Assembly: GCA_002371675.1 (NCBI GenBank)
Contig: DFGE01000022.1
Location: 1 to 64,000 of the forward strand
DNA: 64,000 bases
Source of the DNA: Clostridiales bacterium UBA3758
GTDB lineage: Bacteria > Bacillota > Clostridia > Oscillospirales > Oscillospiraceae
Reading direction: 5' to 3'
Below, piece by piece: positions 17,692 through 26,302 of this stretch (positions are counted from its first letter, which is position 1; each line of letters opens with the position of its first letter). Below the pieces are notes generated by a model, which saw only the letters and a list, made by a program, of their open reading frames with translations, did not search any database and had not been told where the DNA came from. The position numbers were made by a program, and so were the translations under genes.

Positions 17692-18231
17692 TTAGGCGCG
17701 GACTTCAATGATATTCAGTTGAGAAGCGGAAAATTCCGTTTCGCTGCTGATGATATCGGTTATCTGCGCAACCGCCTCCTCGCTCAGGCCATCCTCCGGA
17801 GCCGGCACCGCAACGGTGATGGAGTCGCTTGCAATGTATACTACACAGTCCGCGAAATTCTTGGCCAACAGCAGATTTTCGATTTGCGCCTCCTTCATGG
17901 AACAGCTCGCCATTGCCGAGATCGCACTCATGGCGCTGTCGATTGTCTCCTGCGAGGCCGTTTCCGCTGTTGCTGCCGTCTGAAGCAGCGAGAGAGCTTC
18001 ATCCCGTGAGGTTTGCCTCGTCAACCTCGCCTCGGCGAAGTAGCTGCCCGCGCTCGCCTCCACGCGCTCACCGTACTGACTGTTTGCCAGCAGCATCGCC
18101 TCATCTTCGAGGCTAACCCGCTCCGCGTCCGCCCTGCCCCAGCGTCGGTTATATGACCAATTGAGCACGACTGCCGCAGCAACAAACAGCAGTACCGCAG
18201 CGAGCGTGATCGTTCTTTTCCTGTTTTTCAA
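17692..18231 (-). CDS. spoIIIAH: Stage III sporulation protein AH
   Basis: Mother-cell membrane protein that pairs with forespore SpoIIQ to form the channel between the two cells during engulfment. It has 179 residues with one N-terminal membrane helix (TLAAVLLFVAAAVVLNW) and a YscJ/FliF-like ring domain at the C-terminal end. I start at the TTG giving MKNRKRTITLAA, since AAGGAAGGAG lies just upstream and the family begins this way. The upstream ATG adds 11 residues that carry the ribosome-binding site itself. Confidence 0.92.
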   Translation of the reverse strand: MKNRKRTITLAAVLLFVAAAVVLNWSYNRRWGRADAERVSLEDEAMLLANSQYGERVEASAGSYFAEARLTRQTSRDEALSLLQTAATAETASQETIDSAMSAISAMASCSMKEAQIENLLLAKNFADCVVYIASDSITVAVPAPEDGLSEEAVAQITDIISSETEFSASQLNIIEVRA

Positions 18232-18279
18232 ATTGTTCTCCTTCCTTACATATGCGTTATACATATCTCACCGCGAAGA

Positions 18280-18603
18280 TCATGATGATATGCGTTTGAG
18301 AATGGTGATCTGATCGGAGCGATAACCCGTATAGCTGCCGATCGCGTGGAGAATATCCAGCCGGATTTCCGCATTGTCGGCTCCGTCGCATACGATTACG
18401 ACGCCGTGTTCGGATACAATGACTGTTATCTCCCCCACGCCCTTTGCCTCAGACAAAGCCCTTTCCAGCTGCAAGGCATCGGAATCGGGCGTCTGAACGC
18501 CTTCCGGGCTGCCCGGTATCAGCAACAACACGAGGCCCAGCGCGAGGATCAAAAGCGGGAATTTCCATTTATTCAGCAACTCCTTTATTCTCTCCAGATT
18601 CAT
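18280..18603 (-). CDS. spoIIIAG: Stage III sporulation protein AG
   Basis: Component of the SpoIIIA-SpoIIQ channel, 107 residues, short compared with about 200 in Bacillus. One membrane helix (FPLLILALGLVLLLIP) and a small periplasmic-side domain containing VGEITVIVSEHGVVIVCDGA, part of the ring-building fold. It overlaps spoIIIAF by 35 bases. Confidence 0.88.
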   Translation of the reverse strand: MNLERIKELLNKWKFPLLILALGLVLLLIPGSPEGVQTPDSDALQLERALSEAKGVGEITVIVSEHGVVIVCDGADNAEIRLDILHAIGSYTGYRSDQITILKRISS

Positions 18604-19078
18604 CGTCCTGTCTCCAGTTCTGACGCGCGAGCGGGATCCCGAGCTCCGAGGCGATCTGCAGCTGCAGGCTGCTCAGGGCTTCTGTATTTCCGCGATACTC
18701 GCAGACCAAGCCCTCCGGGAGCCAAATGCCATCCATAGTCCAGCGCATTTGAAAACGAAGGGAGAGGATCTGCAGGTCAAGCTCCTCCGCTCTGTTAGAA
18801 ATGTATGTCGCCAACTGCTGCTCTATGATCGTCCGATCCAGTCTTTGCCGCAGTTCTTCCCCCTGCAGGAGGAGCTGCTCCTCCTGTTCTCTCGTTTTTG
18901 CAGTGATCCTGCCGACGAGGTCCCAGTCCGCCTGTCGAGCAACGGAAGCGATTTCAAGCAGCAGGATCAGCGTGCACAGGACGGAAAGGACTTTTTTAAT
19001 GCCGCCGTCTTTTACCACAGCGAGTGAAGCGCCGAATAAGCAGGCCAGAATACAGATCCGCAGTACCGCGGTACTCAT
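18569..19078 (-). CDS. spoIIIAF: Stage III sporulation protein AF
   Basis: Membrane subunit of the SpoIIIA complex, 169 residues, with two hydrophobic segments near the N-terminus (ICILACLFGASLAVV and VLSVLCTLILLLEIAS) and a soluble C-terminal domain. Its ATG overlaps spoIIIAE by 4 bases. Confidence 0.88.
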   Translation of the reverse strand: MSTAVLRICILACLFGASLAVVKDGGIKKVLSVLCTLILLLEIASVARQADWDLVGRITAKTREQEEQLLLQGEELRQRLDRTIIEQQLATYISNRAEELDLQILSLRFQMRWTMDGIWLPEGLVCEYRGNTEALSSLQLQIASELGIPLARQNWRQDDESGENKGVAE

Positions 19079-20154
19079 AGGGCGTTCACCGTCCGCATTC
19101 CGGCAAATATGGAAAAAAACAGCATGAAAGCGAAGCTCCCGACCAAACCGAGCAGCATGCCGGCCGCGTCAGCAAAACCGGAGATCAGACGGCCGAGACG
19201 TCCGTCTCCGAATGAGACTGCAGCCGCTGAGACCATCTTATATATCATCAGCTTTCCCGCAAGCGTGATAACCGGTGTGAGGCAGATCGCGCAGACAGCT
19301 ATCAGGCTGTATACGCCGATACTGCTGCGGATCATTTCCGCAGCGGAGACGGCGAGAGAGGCAGAATCGGCAAGGATGCGGCCGATCACGGGCAGGAGCG
19401 TGGAGACGGTCGTTTTTGCCGCCTTTACCGCAACTGCATCCGCGCTGCTGCTGATGAGTCCGGAAACGCCGATATACGCACAGAAAACACTTGTACCGGC
19501 TGTCATTGCTGTTGCTGCCAGCCATTTAATAAGGTTTTGTATACTGCGGAGCAACGAGTTCTCCCAGATACACCCGCTCACAGCCAGCGCAAGAAATGCG
19601 TGTATTAATGGGAGCACGATGCGCCGCAGAACATGCGTCATGACGCTTGAAGCAAGACAGACCGCGGTGTATCGTCCGGCGGAGGATAAAACCGCTCCGC
19701 TCGCAGCGCAGGCGGAAAACAAGAGCGGAAGCGCCGTGTCCGTATAGCTCTGCAGACGGCTGAGCGTCTCATCTGCCTGGACGATAAGGCTTTTCGATTC
19801 GCCGATGAGCATCAGTGCAGCGGCACATGAGACGCTTATCGGAATCCACGCCTTCCCCGCCCCGCTGCCGGCAAGCGCTTCGCCCAACGCCGAGCAAACG
19901 GCAAGGACGACCAAGAGCCCGGCTCCCGATATTTCCGCTGATATTCGTTCTTTTATCTTCTCGAGAGCTCGTTCCCAGAGTCTTTCAAGCGCTCCTTGCG
20001 CATCATAACTCCCGTCAAGCGTCAGCGTCCCGCCGATCTCCCGTCCCTGTGTGCTCAGCTCCTGTTCGATCGCGGCTGCCTCTGTCTGCAGTTCCTCCTG
20101 CGGGAGCGCAAACAGCACCGGAAGCATAATCAGGATCATCAAGACTTGTCTCAC
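19075..20154 (-). CDS. spoIIIAE: Stage III sporulation protein AE
   Basis: Polytopic membrane subunit of the SpoIIIA channel, 359 residues, with a cleavable-looking N-terminal signal (VLMILIMLPVLFA) and about seven later membrane segments. The chosen GTG start overlaps the spoIIIAD stop as GTGA. The open frame continues 54 codons upstream, but that stretch lies inside spoIIIAD and is unlike any SpoIIIAE N-terminus. Confidence 0.92.
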   Translation of the reverse strand: MRQVLMILIMLPVLFALPQEELQTEAAAIEQELSTQGREIGGTLTLDGSYDAQGALERLWERALEKIKERISAEISGAGLLVVLAVCSALGEALAGSGAGKAWIPISVSCAAALMLIGESKSLIVQADETLSRLQSYTDTALPLLFSACAASGAVLSSAGRYTAVCLASSVMTHVLRRIVLPLIHAFLALAVSGCIWENSLLRSIQNLIKWLAATAMTAGTSVFCAYIGVSGLISSSADAVAVKAAKTTVSTLLPVIGRILADSASLAVSAAEMIRSSIGVYSLIAVCAICLTPVITLAGKLMIYKMVSAAAVSFGDGRLGRLISGFADAAGMLLGLVGSFAFMLFFSIFAGMRTVNAL

Positions 20155-20537
20155 AGCAGTTCCTCCAACAGCTTGATAACCGCGCCAAGGAGCGGAAGCG
20201 CTGCAGTCATGGCACATACCGTCCCGGCAGTCTCTACTGCCGAGGCCGCAGCGATCTGATTGGCATCGCGGCATAGATCCGAAGCAAAGCGAGAGACAAG
20301 AGCAATTCCCAGGCATTTGCCTACAGGCTGCAGATAGAGTTTATCCTTATCTGCAAGTATCGGGGAAAGCTGCACGAGCTCTCGCAGATCTTTCAGAAAA
20401 GGCAAAAGCGAGATCAGGATTCCTCCGGCAGCGCAAATCGAGAGCAGGTAAGACAGCTCCGGCACCTTCTGGCGCAGCAAAATCGCGCAAACGGAAGAGA
20501 TGATTCCGAGAGAGGCAGTTTTCATAATAAGTTCCAT
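20151..20537 (-). CDS. spoIIIAD: Stage III sporulation protein AD
   Basis: Small integral membrane protein of 128 residues in the SpoIIIA complex, with four hydrophobic stretches and the family segment AGTVCAMTAALPLLGAVIKLL. It lies between spoIIIAC (no gap) and spoIIIAE (4-base overlap). Confidence 0.92.
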   Translation of the reverse strand: MELIMKTASLGIISSVCAILLRQKVPELSYLLSICAAGGILISLLPFLKDLRELVQLSPILADKDKLYLQPVGKCLGIALVSRFASDLCRDANQIAAASAVETAGTVCAMTAALPLLGAVIKLLEELL

Positions 20538-20732
20538 CTACAGATCGAATAGCGCCTTGATCATGGAAAACAATTCGCTTATCTTTTGAACGACCATCAT
20601 CAGCACGACCACAAGCGCGGTAATCGTCGTCATGAGCGCCTGCTCGTCCCGTCCGGAACGCTGGAGCAGGATATTCAATACAGCGACGAGGATACCGATC
20701 GCGGCTATTTTGAAAATCAAATCAACATCCAT
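20538..20732 (-). CDS. spoIIIAC: Stage III sporulation protein AC
   Basis: 64-residue two-helix membrane protein of the SpoIIIA complex, starting MDVDLIFKIAAIGILVAVLN. Length and position match the family. The stop of spoIIIAC abuts the start of spoIIIAD. Confidence 0.93.
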   Translation of the reverse strand: MDVDLIFKIAAIGILVAVLNILLQRSGRDEQALMTTITALVVVLMMVVQKISELFSMIKALFDL

Positions 20733-20739
20733 TGCTTCT

Positions 20740-21258
20740 TCAGATCAAGAGGATTGCGAGCAGCGCGGCTGCGGCGGCAGGAAGTGCGAATGATATGCGG
20801 CTGCGGTCGGGGTAGCTTCGTTCTGCTTTTTCGGCGATACTGCGCAGCTCTTCCGCTGTGTGCTCCAGTGCAGAAAGCTGCATTCCGAGATCGAAGCGTC
20901 CGAGAGACAAACCGATACCATCCCAGATCACGCGGAACGCCACCGGTAAAGGCAATTCTTTTGCGGCGCGCGTCCATATGGTTGAGAATTCCTCTTCTCC
21001 GAGCAGATACATGGACGCCGAAAGTGCGGCAAAGAAGGTTTCGGCATCTCCGTGGCTTTTAAGCCTCACTGCGCCCATAAGCTCCGGTAATCCGCATGAG
21101 CGAGTCGCAAGTTCTCCGCGCAGAATCTCCAGTGCGGCGCAGAAATCCCTCATGGATTCGAGTTCACGTTTCTCCCTTTTCAGATTGACTGTGCCGGCAT
21201 ACACTCCGGCGGCAAGCAGCATAAGCGCACCCAGCAGTTTCAATATGGAATTCGACAC
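20740..21258 (-). CDS. spoIIIAB: Stage III sporulation protein AB
   Basis: 172-residue SpoIIIA protein with an N-terminal membrane helix (LLGALMLLAAGVYAG) and a C-terminal helix (FALPAAAAALLAILLI). A type II secretion F-like helical region lies between. It overlaps spoIIIAA by 19 bases. Confidence 0.92.
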   Translation of the reverse strand: MSNSILKLLGALMLLAAGVYAGTVNLKREKRELESMRDFCAALEILRGELATRSCGLPELMGAVRLKSHGDAETFFAALSASMYLLGEEEFSTIWTRAAKELPLPVAFRVIWDGIGLSLGRFDLGMQLSALEHTAEELRSIAEKAERSYPDRSRISFALPAAAAALLAILLI

Positions 21259-22112
21259 AGCGTATAACTCCTTTCCGTCCCTGCTCTGCGGATCAGCAGC
21301 AAATATGTAAACAGCTTTTCCTCGAGAAGCTTTCGATAAACCGGACGTCGGGACAGCGACGAGAGATCTTCTGCGTGTGCTGACGCCAGCAGTTCAACGC
21401 CACAGCCGCAGCATTGCAGCAGGGCCTCGGCGTCTTCCTCCTTCGTGATCTCGTCCATGGCAAGGATTTCCGGATTCATCCCGCGCAGCAGGATCAGAGA
21501 AGCTTCGCTGCGCGGAATACCGATCAGAACGTCTGTGCATGGCCCAAGATCGAACTGCGCAGCTCCGCCGACAGAGGCTGAGAGCTCGTTTCTCTCGTCG
21601 GCAACGCAGACACGCCTGCCAGCCTCCGAGAGACGGCGAATAATCTCCCGCAGAGCGGTCGTCTTTCCCCATCCGGGCGGCGAAATCAGCAAAGTACTGT
21701 GAAATCCCTTCAACCCGTATTCATGCATCGCCTCGCTGCAGATGCCGCGCAGCTCGTGCGGAATACGTATCGCCACTGAGCTCACATTCTGAAGGGCAGC
21801 AGCGCCGTCTTCGCGGATCACAGCCTGTCCGCAGACGCCGATGCGCAGACCGCGATAGCTGAGATAGCCTTCCCTTAATGCAAAGGAGACCGTATGCAAG
21901 GAGGCCCCGGTCGCTTTTTCCAGAAGCAGATGCAGATCCTCCGCGGTGACCGACGCCGAACTAATTGCGCGCTCTTCTCCGTCAATCAGCGCTGTCGGTC
22001 TTCGCCCGATGCGCAGCCGCAATTCCTCCGCACGAGAAGAAATCGCCCCGCTGTTTTCCGCTCTCAATCGCCACGGCAGCAGAGAAAGCGCGTGTTCCGT
22101 AAAATCCCTCAT
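21240..22112 (-). CDS. spoIIIAA: Stage III sporulation protein AA (ATPase)
   Basis: AAA+/secretion-type ATPase that energises the SpoIIIA-SpoIIQ complex, 290 residues. The P-loop ISPPGWGKTT lies at about 143-152 and Walker B EILAMDEIT near residue 228. It is the first gene of the eight-gene operon. I looked for a sigma-E promoter in the 120-base gap upstream and could not identify one with confidence. Confidence 0.95.
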   Translation of the reverse strand: MRDFTEHALSLLPWRLRAENSGAISSRAEELRLRIGRRPTALIDGEERAISSASVTAEDLHLLLEKATGASLHTVSFALREGYLSYRGLRIGVCGQAVIREDGAAALQNVSSVAIRIPHELRGICSEAMHEYGLKGFHSTLLISPPGWGKTTALREIIRRLSEAGRRVCVADERNELSASVGGAAQFDLGPCTDVLIGIPRSEASLILLRGMNPEILAMDEITKEEDAEALLQCCGCGVELLASAHAEDLSSLSRRPVYRKLLEEKLFTYLLLIRRAGTERSYTLCRIPY

Positions 22113-22172
22113 ATCTCTCCTCCCCTCTTCGGCGGCTCACTTTCACTTTATTCCGGCTGTCTGCTTTTATTC

Positions 22173-22201
22173 TTGAAAAAACAGAAGAATTGTGGTAATA
22201 T
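22173..22201 (+). promoter_or_regulatory. Promoter of the 22235 membrane protein gene
   Basis: TTGAAA, 17 bases, TAATAT on the plus strand. It is divergent from spoIIIAA. Confidence 0.65.
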
Positions 22202-22234
22202 CTGTTCCAGCATTTCTCGAAAGGAAGGCTTACC

Positions 22235-22729
22235 ATGAAAATTCTCACTATTGCCGTGCTCACGCCCACTCAGATCATGGTCGGTGCAGGCTTCTTTCTG
22301 CTTGGCTGGCTCTGGGCGTATTTCCCCGTCCGCCAGCTTCTGTTCAATTTCTTCGTCGCCTATCCGCTCACGAATCGCATGCGTAAGCTCCGCGAGGAGC
22401 TGATTGCGATCGGTGCGAACCGATACACAACGGTCTCGACTGTCGTTTGCACGATCCTCAGCGCGCTGCTGCTCTTTCTTCTGATCAGATTCGGGAAGAC
22501 CTATATGATCGTCTTCGCGCTGATCGGGGCGGTGATCGCCATTGTGATGCTCATCCCGCGTCTGAACCCTAGCAACAAAGAAGTGTTTGATATCTTCTGC
22601 GACGCGTACTATCGCTTTATCCCCGATGATGAACTGCGCACGACGGTTTTCAACAAGAACCCCAAGCAGATCAACGCCCGCCTGAAGGTCATGCACGTCA
22701 GCGGCACCTTTGTGCCTGAATTCAAATAA
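22235..22729 (+). CDS. Unknown membrane protein
   Basis: 164 residues, not recognised. Two hydrophobic regions are visible: residues about 11-30 (MVGAGFFLLGWLWAYF) and a long one at about 66-108, probably two helices. The cytoplasmic-looking tail (FDIFCDAYYRFIPDDEL to the C-terminus) is about 55 residues. AAGGAAGG lies upstream of the ATG. It has its own promoter and terminator, so it is a single-gene unit divergent from the spoIIIA operon. Confidence 0.8.
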   Translation: MKILTIAVLTPTQIMVGAGFFLLGWLWAYFPVRQLLFNFFVAYPLTNRMRKLREELIAIGANRYTTVSTVVCTILSALLLFLLIRFGKTYMIVFALIGAVIAIVMLIPRLNPSNKEVFDIFCDAYYRFIPDDELRTTVFNKNPKQINARLKVMHVSGTFVPEFK

Positions 22730-22741
22730 GAACAGATCAAC

Positions 22742-22775
22742 AAAAAGGATCCGGACAGTTGTCCGGATCCTTTTT
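22742..22775. terminator. Bidirectional terminator
   Basis: AAAAAGGATCCGGAC pairs with GTCCGGATCCTTTTT around AGTT. It lies between two convergent genes. Confidence 0.93.
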
Positions 22776-22818
22776 GTTGATACCGATCGTTATTCGCTTT
22801 TCCCTTGCAGTACCGCTG

Positions 22819-23883
22819 TTAAACTCCGGTCTCTTCCCGGATGATGGAGGTCAAACTGTCCCAGCAGCGCTCGATTTCCTGTACGAGTTTAAACTGTGTG
22901 CGCGCGCGGTCAAGATTCTGCTTCGGACGGTCGACGGCGAAGTAAACGTCGCCGTTCAGATAATCGGTCAGAAAACGCATGCCGCATTCAAGGCACATCG
23001 TAAAAGCGCCGAGCGGAAGCGCGCGCAGCTCCTCTTCCGTAAGACTCGGGCACTGCTCGCAAAAGCCGTGTGCAAACGCGCGGTACAGCTCAAGATCCAG
23101 CCTGACTTTGCGCAGATCCGGCTCGTCCTCTGCCGCGGTGGAGGCGCCGAAACGGATCGCGTCGCCGAAATCAAAGGCAGAAAGGCCGGGCATCACAGTG
23201 TCCAGGTCAATGACGCATATCGCTTTGCGTGTCACGTCGTGGAAAAGAACGTTGTTGATCTTGGTGTCGTTATGTGTGGCGCGGAGGGGAAGAAGCCCGG
23301 CCTCACGCATTCGATGCAGCTGACAGGCGCGCTCCTCGCGTTCAAGAAGAAAGGCGATTTCTTCTCCGACCTCGTCTAATCTGGATGCGCGGTTTTCCCG
23401 CACTGCCTCTCGAAGCTGGCGATACCGATCGACCGTGTTGTGGAAATCCACGATGGTCTCTTCTAATTGTCCGACCGGGAAATCCCGCAGCGCGTACTGA
23501 AACGCTCCGAATGCGCGCCCGCACTCGCAGAAGTCCTCCGTCGTCTCCGGGTGCTGAAGACAGATGCTGTTGTCAACAAAGCGATAGATCCGCCACGCGC
23601 CGCCCTGGCCGTCGTTGTAATAGCTCTGTCCGTCAAGCGTATCAATATAGCGGATCATAGCGGATGAGCCTTCGCCTTGTGCACGCAGATACTCGCTGAT
23701 GGCGGACATATTATGCATCAATTTATCGACGTGTGGGAATACGAACTGGTTGATCCACTGCAGAATGTAGCGTACGCCTGTATCGGTCGTAATGAGATAG
23801 GTGTGGTTGATGTGTCCGCTTTTGATCTGCACGCAGTCCTTCGGCGTACCGTCCGTCGGGAAATGAAAAATGGCGTCTATCAT
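22819..23883 (-). CDS. APH-family kinase, NahK/MdsC-like
   Basis: Cytoplasmic small-molecule kinase of 354 residues with the aminoglycoside phosphotransferase fold. The catalytic loop is ATHNDTKINNVLF and the metal-binding loop VIDLDTVMPGL, followed by FDFGDAIRFGA. These segments resemble N-acetylhexosamine 1-kinases (NahK, and MdsC linked to mucin degradation). Substrate is inference: choline, methylthioribose and homoserine kinases share the fold. It is a single-gene unit; no sugar gene is adjacent. Confidence 0.8.
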   Translation of the reverse strand: MIDAIFHFPTDGTPKDCVQIKSGHINHTYLITTDTGVRYILQWINQFVFPHVDKLMHNMSAISEYLRAQGEGSSAMIRYIDTLDGQSYYNDGQGGAWRIYRFVDNSICLQHPETTEDFCECGRAFGAFQYALRDFPVGQLEETIVDFHNTVDRYRQLREAVRENRASRLDEVGEEIAFLLEREERACQLHRMREAGLLPLRATHNDTKINNVLFHDVTRKAICVIDLDTVMPGLSAFDFGDAIRFGASTAAEDEPDLRKVRLDLELYRAFAHGFCEQCPSLTEEELRALPLGAFTMCLECGMRFLTDYLNGDVYFAVDRPKQNLDRARTQFKLVQEIERCWDSLTSIIREETGV

Positions 23884-23971
23884 GTCGTATTCTCACTTCG
23901 TATCCAAACATATCGCCCCGGCGGAAATAAGACGTACTTAAGCCGCCTGCCGGAACGTAAAAGTCTGGATT

Positions 23972-23999
23972 AGTATATCATTTTACCGAAAAAAGTCAA
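23972..23999 (-). promoter_or_regulatory. Promoter of the APH-family kinase
   Basis: Minus strand TTGACT, 16 bases, TATACT. Confidence 0.65.
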
Positions 24000-24139
24000 T
24001 CCACCGGCAGCGATCCCTGCTCTTTAAGCATAGATTGCTGCTTCTGTCCCGCCTGCTGGCAGGATGATCTTCTGCCCCTCACAGGCCATGCGGAGCGAAA
24101 AGATCAGTCTGTTTTTGCCGAATTCCATGTAAATCCTTG

Positions 24140-24168
24140 TTGTAATCCGATGCGAGATCGTTTATAAT
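24140..24168 (+). promoter_or_regulatory. Promoter of glnS
   Basis: TTGTAA, 17 bases, TATAAT, 30 bases before the ATG. No T-box core sequence lies between promoter and gene. Confidence 0.8.
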
Positions 24169-24198
24169 ACATGAGAATTTCTTTGAGGAGAGAGGCAC

Positions 24199-25881
24199 AT
24201 GGAAGAAACCAGAAACTTTATCGAAGCCTTTGTTCAGGAGGATCTTTCGGAGGGACAGCGCTGCTACGGCATGCAGGTCCACACCCGCTTCCCGCCTGAG
24301 CCCAACGGCTATCTGCATATCGGACACTGCAAGGCACTAACCATTGATTTCAGCACGGCCGAGCATTTCGGCGGCATCTGCAACCTGCGCTTTGACGACA
24401 CCAATCCCGCCAAAGAGGATACCGAGTACGTAAACGCCATCCAGGAGGATATCCACTGGCTGGGCTTTGACTGGGGAGATCGTCTCTTCTACGGTTCGGA
24501 TTATTTTGAGCAGACCTACGAGTACGCTCTTGAGCTGATCAAGAAGGGCCTTGCCTATGTCTGCGAGCTGACGCCGGAGCAGTTCCGCGAATACCGCGGC
24601 GACACGACGAAGCCCGCCGTCAGCCCCTGGCGTGACCGCCCCATCGAGGAAAACCTGGACCTGTTCCAGCGTATGCGCAACGGCGAGTTCGAGGAAGGCC
24701 GCTATACGCTGCGCGCTAAAATCGACCTCGCGAGCGGGAACTTCAATATGCGCGATCCCGTCCTCTACCGCATCCGCTACATCGAGCATCACCGCCAGGG
24801 AACAAAATGGTGCATCTTCCCGATGTATGACTTTGCCCATCCTATTCAGGACGCGCTGGAGGGCATCACACATTCCCTCTGCTCGCTGGAGTATGAGGCG
24901 CACCGTCCTTTGTATGATTGGGTCGTGTCCAATGTCTCCATCCCCGGCATCAAGCCCAGGCAGATCGAATTTGCACGCCTCGGCATCAATTACACGGTCA
25001 TGTCCAAGCGCAAGCTGCGTCAGCTCGTGGAAGAGGGTCGTGTCTCCGGTTGGGACGATCCGCGTATGCCGACGCTCTGCGGTCTCCGCCGCCGTGGCTA
25101 TACCGCCAAATCCATCCGTGACTTCTGCGAGCGTATCGGCGTCAGCAAGGTCGATTCGACGGTGGACTGGGCGCTGCTCGAGAGCTGCCTGCGTGACGAT
25201 CTCAACGCCAACGCCCCGCGTGTGATGGCTGTGCTGCACCCCGTGAAGCTCACGATCACGAACTATCCCGAGGGACAGAGCGAGCTGCTCGAGGTTGAGA
25301 ACAATCCCCTCAAGCCGGAGGACGGCACCCGGATGGTCAGCTTCTCGCGCCATCTCTGGATCGAGTCCGACGACTTCATGGAGGTACCCGCACCGAAATT
25401 CAAGCGCATGCACCCCGGCTATGAGGTTCGCCTCAAGGGTGCGTATCTCGTCACCTGCACCGGCTGCACGCGGGATCTTGCAGGCAATATTTCCGAGATC
25501 TTCTGCGAGTACGATCCGAACAGCCGCGGCGGCGACCCTGCGGACGGCCGCAAGGTCAAGGGCGCCACGATCCACTGGGTCGATGCGAATACCTGCGCAG
25601 ACGCGGAGGTTCGCCTCTACGACTATCTCTTTACCGATCCCGATCCGGACGGACCGGAAAAAGACTTCCTTGACTTTGTGAATCCCGACAGCCTGATCAC
25701 GCTGACCGGCTGCAAGGTGGAGGCAAGCCTCGCCGACGCTCCTCTGCCGGAAGCGGGCAAAACTTCCCAGAGCTATCAGTTCATGCGTCAGGGATACTTC
25801 TGCCTGGACAATAAGGATGCGCGTCGGGATCACCTCGTTTTCAATCGCGCAGTCGCGCTGAAGGACAGCTTCCGCCGCTGA
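24199..25881 (+). CDS. glnS: Glutaminyl-tRNA synthetase
   Basis: Class Ib synthetase that charges tRNA-Gln directly, 560 residues. HIGH motif is PPEPNGYLHIGHCKA at about 32-46. The KMSKS-type loop is VMSKRKLRQL. The C-terminal part is the two-barrel anticodon-binding domain of GlnRS. GlnRS, rather than GluRS, is indicated by the PEPNGYLHIGH form and the RFDDTNP segment. Most Firmicutes lack GlnRS and use GatCAB, so this is a lineage-specific acquisition (family knowledge). Confidence 0.95.
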   Translation: MEETRNFIEAFVQEDLSEGQRCYGMQVHTRFPPEPNGYLHIGHCKALTIDFSTAEHFGGICNLRFDDTNPAKEDTEYVNAIQEDIHWLGFDWGDRLFYGSDYFEQTYEYALELIKKGLAYVCELTPEQFREYRGDTTKPAVSPWRDRPIEENLDLFQRMRNGEFEEGRYTLRAKIDLASGNFNMRDPVLYRIRYIEHHRQGTKWCIFPMYDFAHPIQDALEGITHSLCSLEYEAHRPLYDWVVSNVSIPGIKPRQIEFARLGINYTVMSKRKLRQLVEEGRVSGWDDPRMPTLCGLRRRGYTAKSIRDFCERIGVSKVDSTVDWALLESCLRDDLNANAPRVMAVLHPVKLTITNYPEGQSELLEVENNPLKPEDGTRMVSFSRHLWIESDDFMEVPAPKFKRMHPGYEVRLKGAYLVTCTGCTRDLAGNISEIFCEYDPNSRGGDPADGRKVKGATIHWVDANTCADAEVRLYDYLFTDPDPDGPEKDFLDFVNPDSLITLTGCKVEASLADAPLPEAGKTSQSYQFMRQGYFCLDNKDARRDHLVFNRAVALKDSFRR

Positions 25882-25895
25882 TTTTGACTGAAGTT

Positions 25896-25930
25896 AAACA
25901 GGGAGAGACAAAACGGCTCTCCCTGTTTTC
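25896..25930 (+). terminator. Terminator of glnS
   Basis: AAACAGGGAGAG and CTCTCCCTGTTT stem followed by TTTC, 15 bases after the stop codon. Confidence 0.9.
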
Positions 25931-25940
25931 TTGTGAATAA

Positions 25941-25979
25941 TGCACAGAATCTCTTTGCGGTTTCTGTGCACTATTTTTT
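25941..25979 (+). terminator. Second hairpin with T tract
   Basis: TGCACAGAA pairs with TTCTGTGCA and is followed by CTATTTTTT. It is probably a tandem backup terminator insulating the next unit. Confidence 0.65.
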
Positions 25980-26009
25980 GCAATTGTACAAATTCAATAA
26001 TCTGTATAG

Positions 26010-26039
26010 TTGACGAAAGGGCTGTTTTTCGGGTATAAT
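26010..26039 (+). promoter_or_regulatory. Promoter of the peptide-enoate reductase unit
   Basis: TTGACG, 18 bases, TATAAT, 83 bases upstream of the 48-residue peptide gene. Confidence 0.75.
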
Positions 26040-26121
26040 AATTCAGCATTCATATAGTCAGTGCGGTTCCGGCCGCTTTGACCGGGCTGCAACTCACAAT
26101 CTGAACGGGAGGGAAAAAAGT

Positions 26122-26268
26122 ATGTTGAAAAAAGTCAGGGCATTCATCGAAAAGAAATTCCCATTTCTGTTTGACGACGATCTGTACTTCAATATCAGAG
26201 ACAAGATCCGTCTGATCGGTGATCTCATCGTCTGGCCCTACAACTACATCAAGAGCTTCTTCAAGTAA
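26122..26268 (+). CDS. 48-residue basic aromatic-rich peptide
   Basis: Small protein beginning MLKKVRAFIEKKFPFLFDD and ending NYIKSFFK. It has GGGAGG nine bases upstream and sits between a strong promoter and the enoate reductase gene (34-base gap), so it is very probably translated. It has two short helical segments of alternating basic and aromatic residues around an acidic DDD and no clear transmembrane helix. That pattern suggests membrane-surface or protein binding. I do not recognise a family. Proximity suggests an accessory subunit of the flavoenzyme; this is inference. Confidence 0.7.
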   Translation: MLKKVRAFIEKKFPFLFDDDLYFNIRDKIRLIGDLIVWPYNYIKSFFK

Positions 26269-26302
26269 GACCGGCAAATAATTAATGAAAGAAGGAAAAA
26301 AG

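Larger units (their letters stand above)
23884..24198. other. Intergenic region between divergent genes
   Basis: 315 bases with no supported gene. It holds the leftward kinase promoter (23972-23999), the rightward glnS promoter (24140-24168) and a short CCTG/CAGG hairpin near 24050. I see nothing else in it. Confidence 0.6.
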
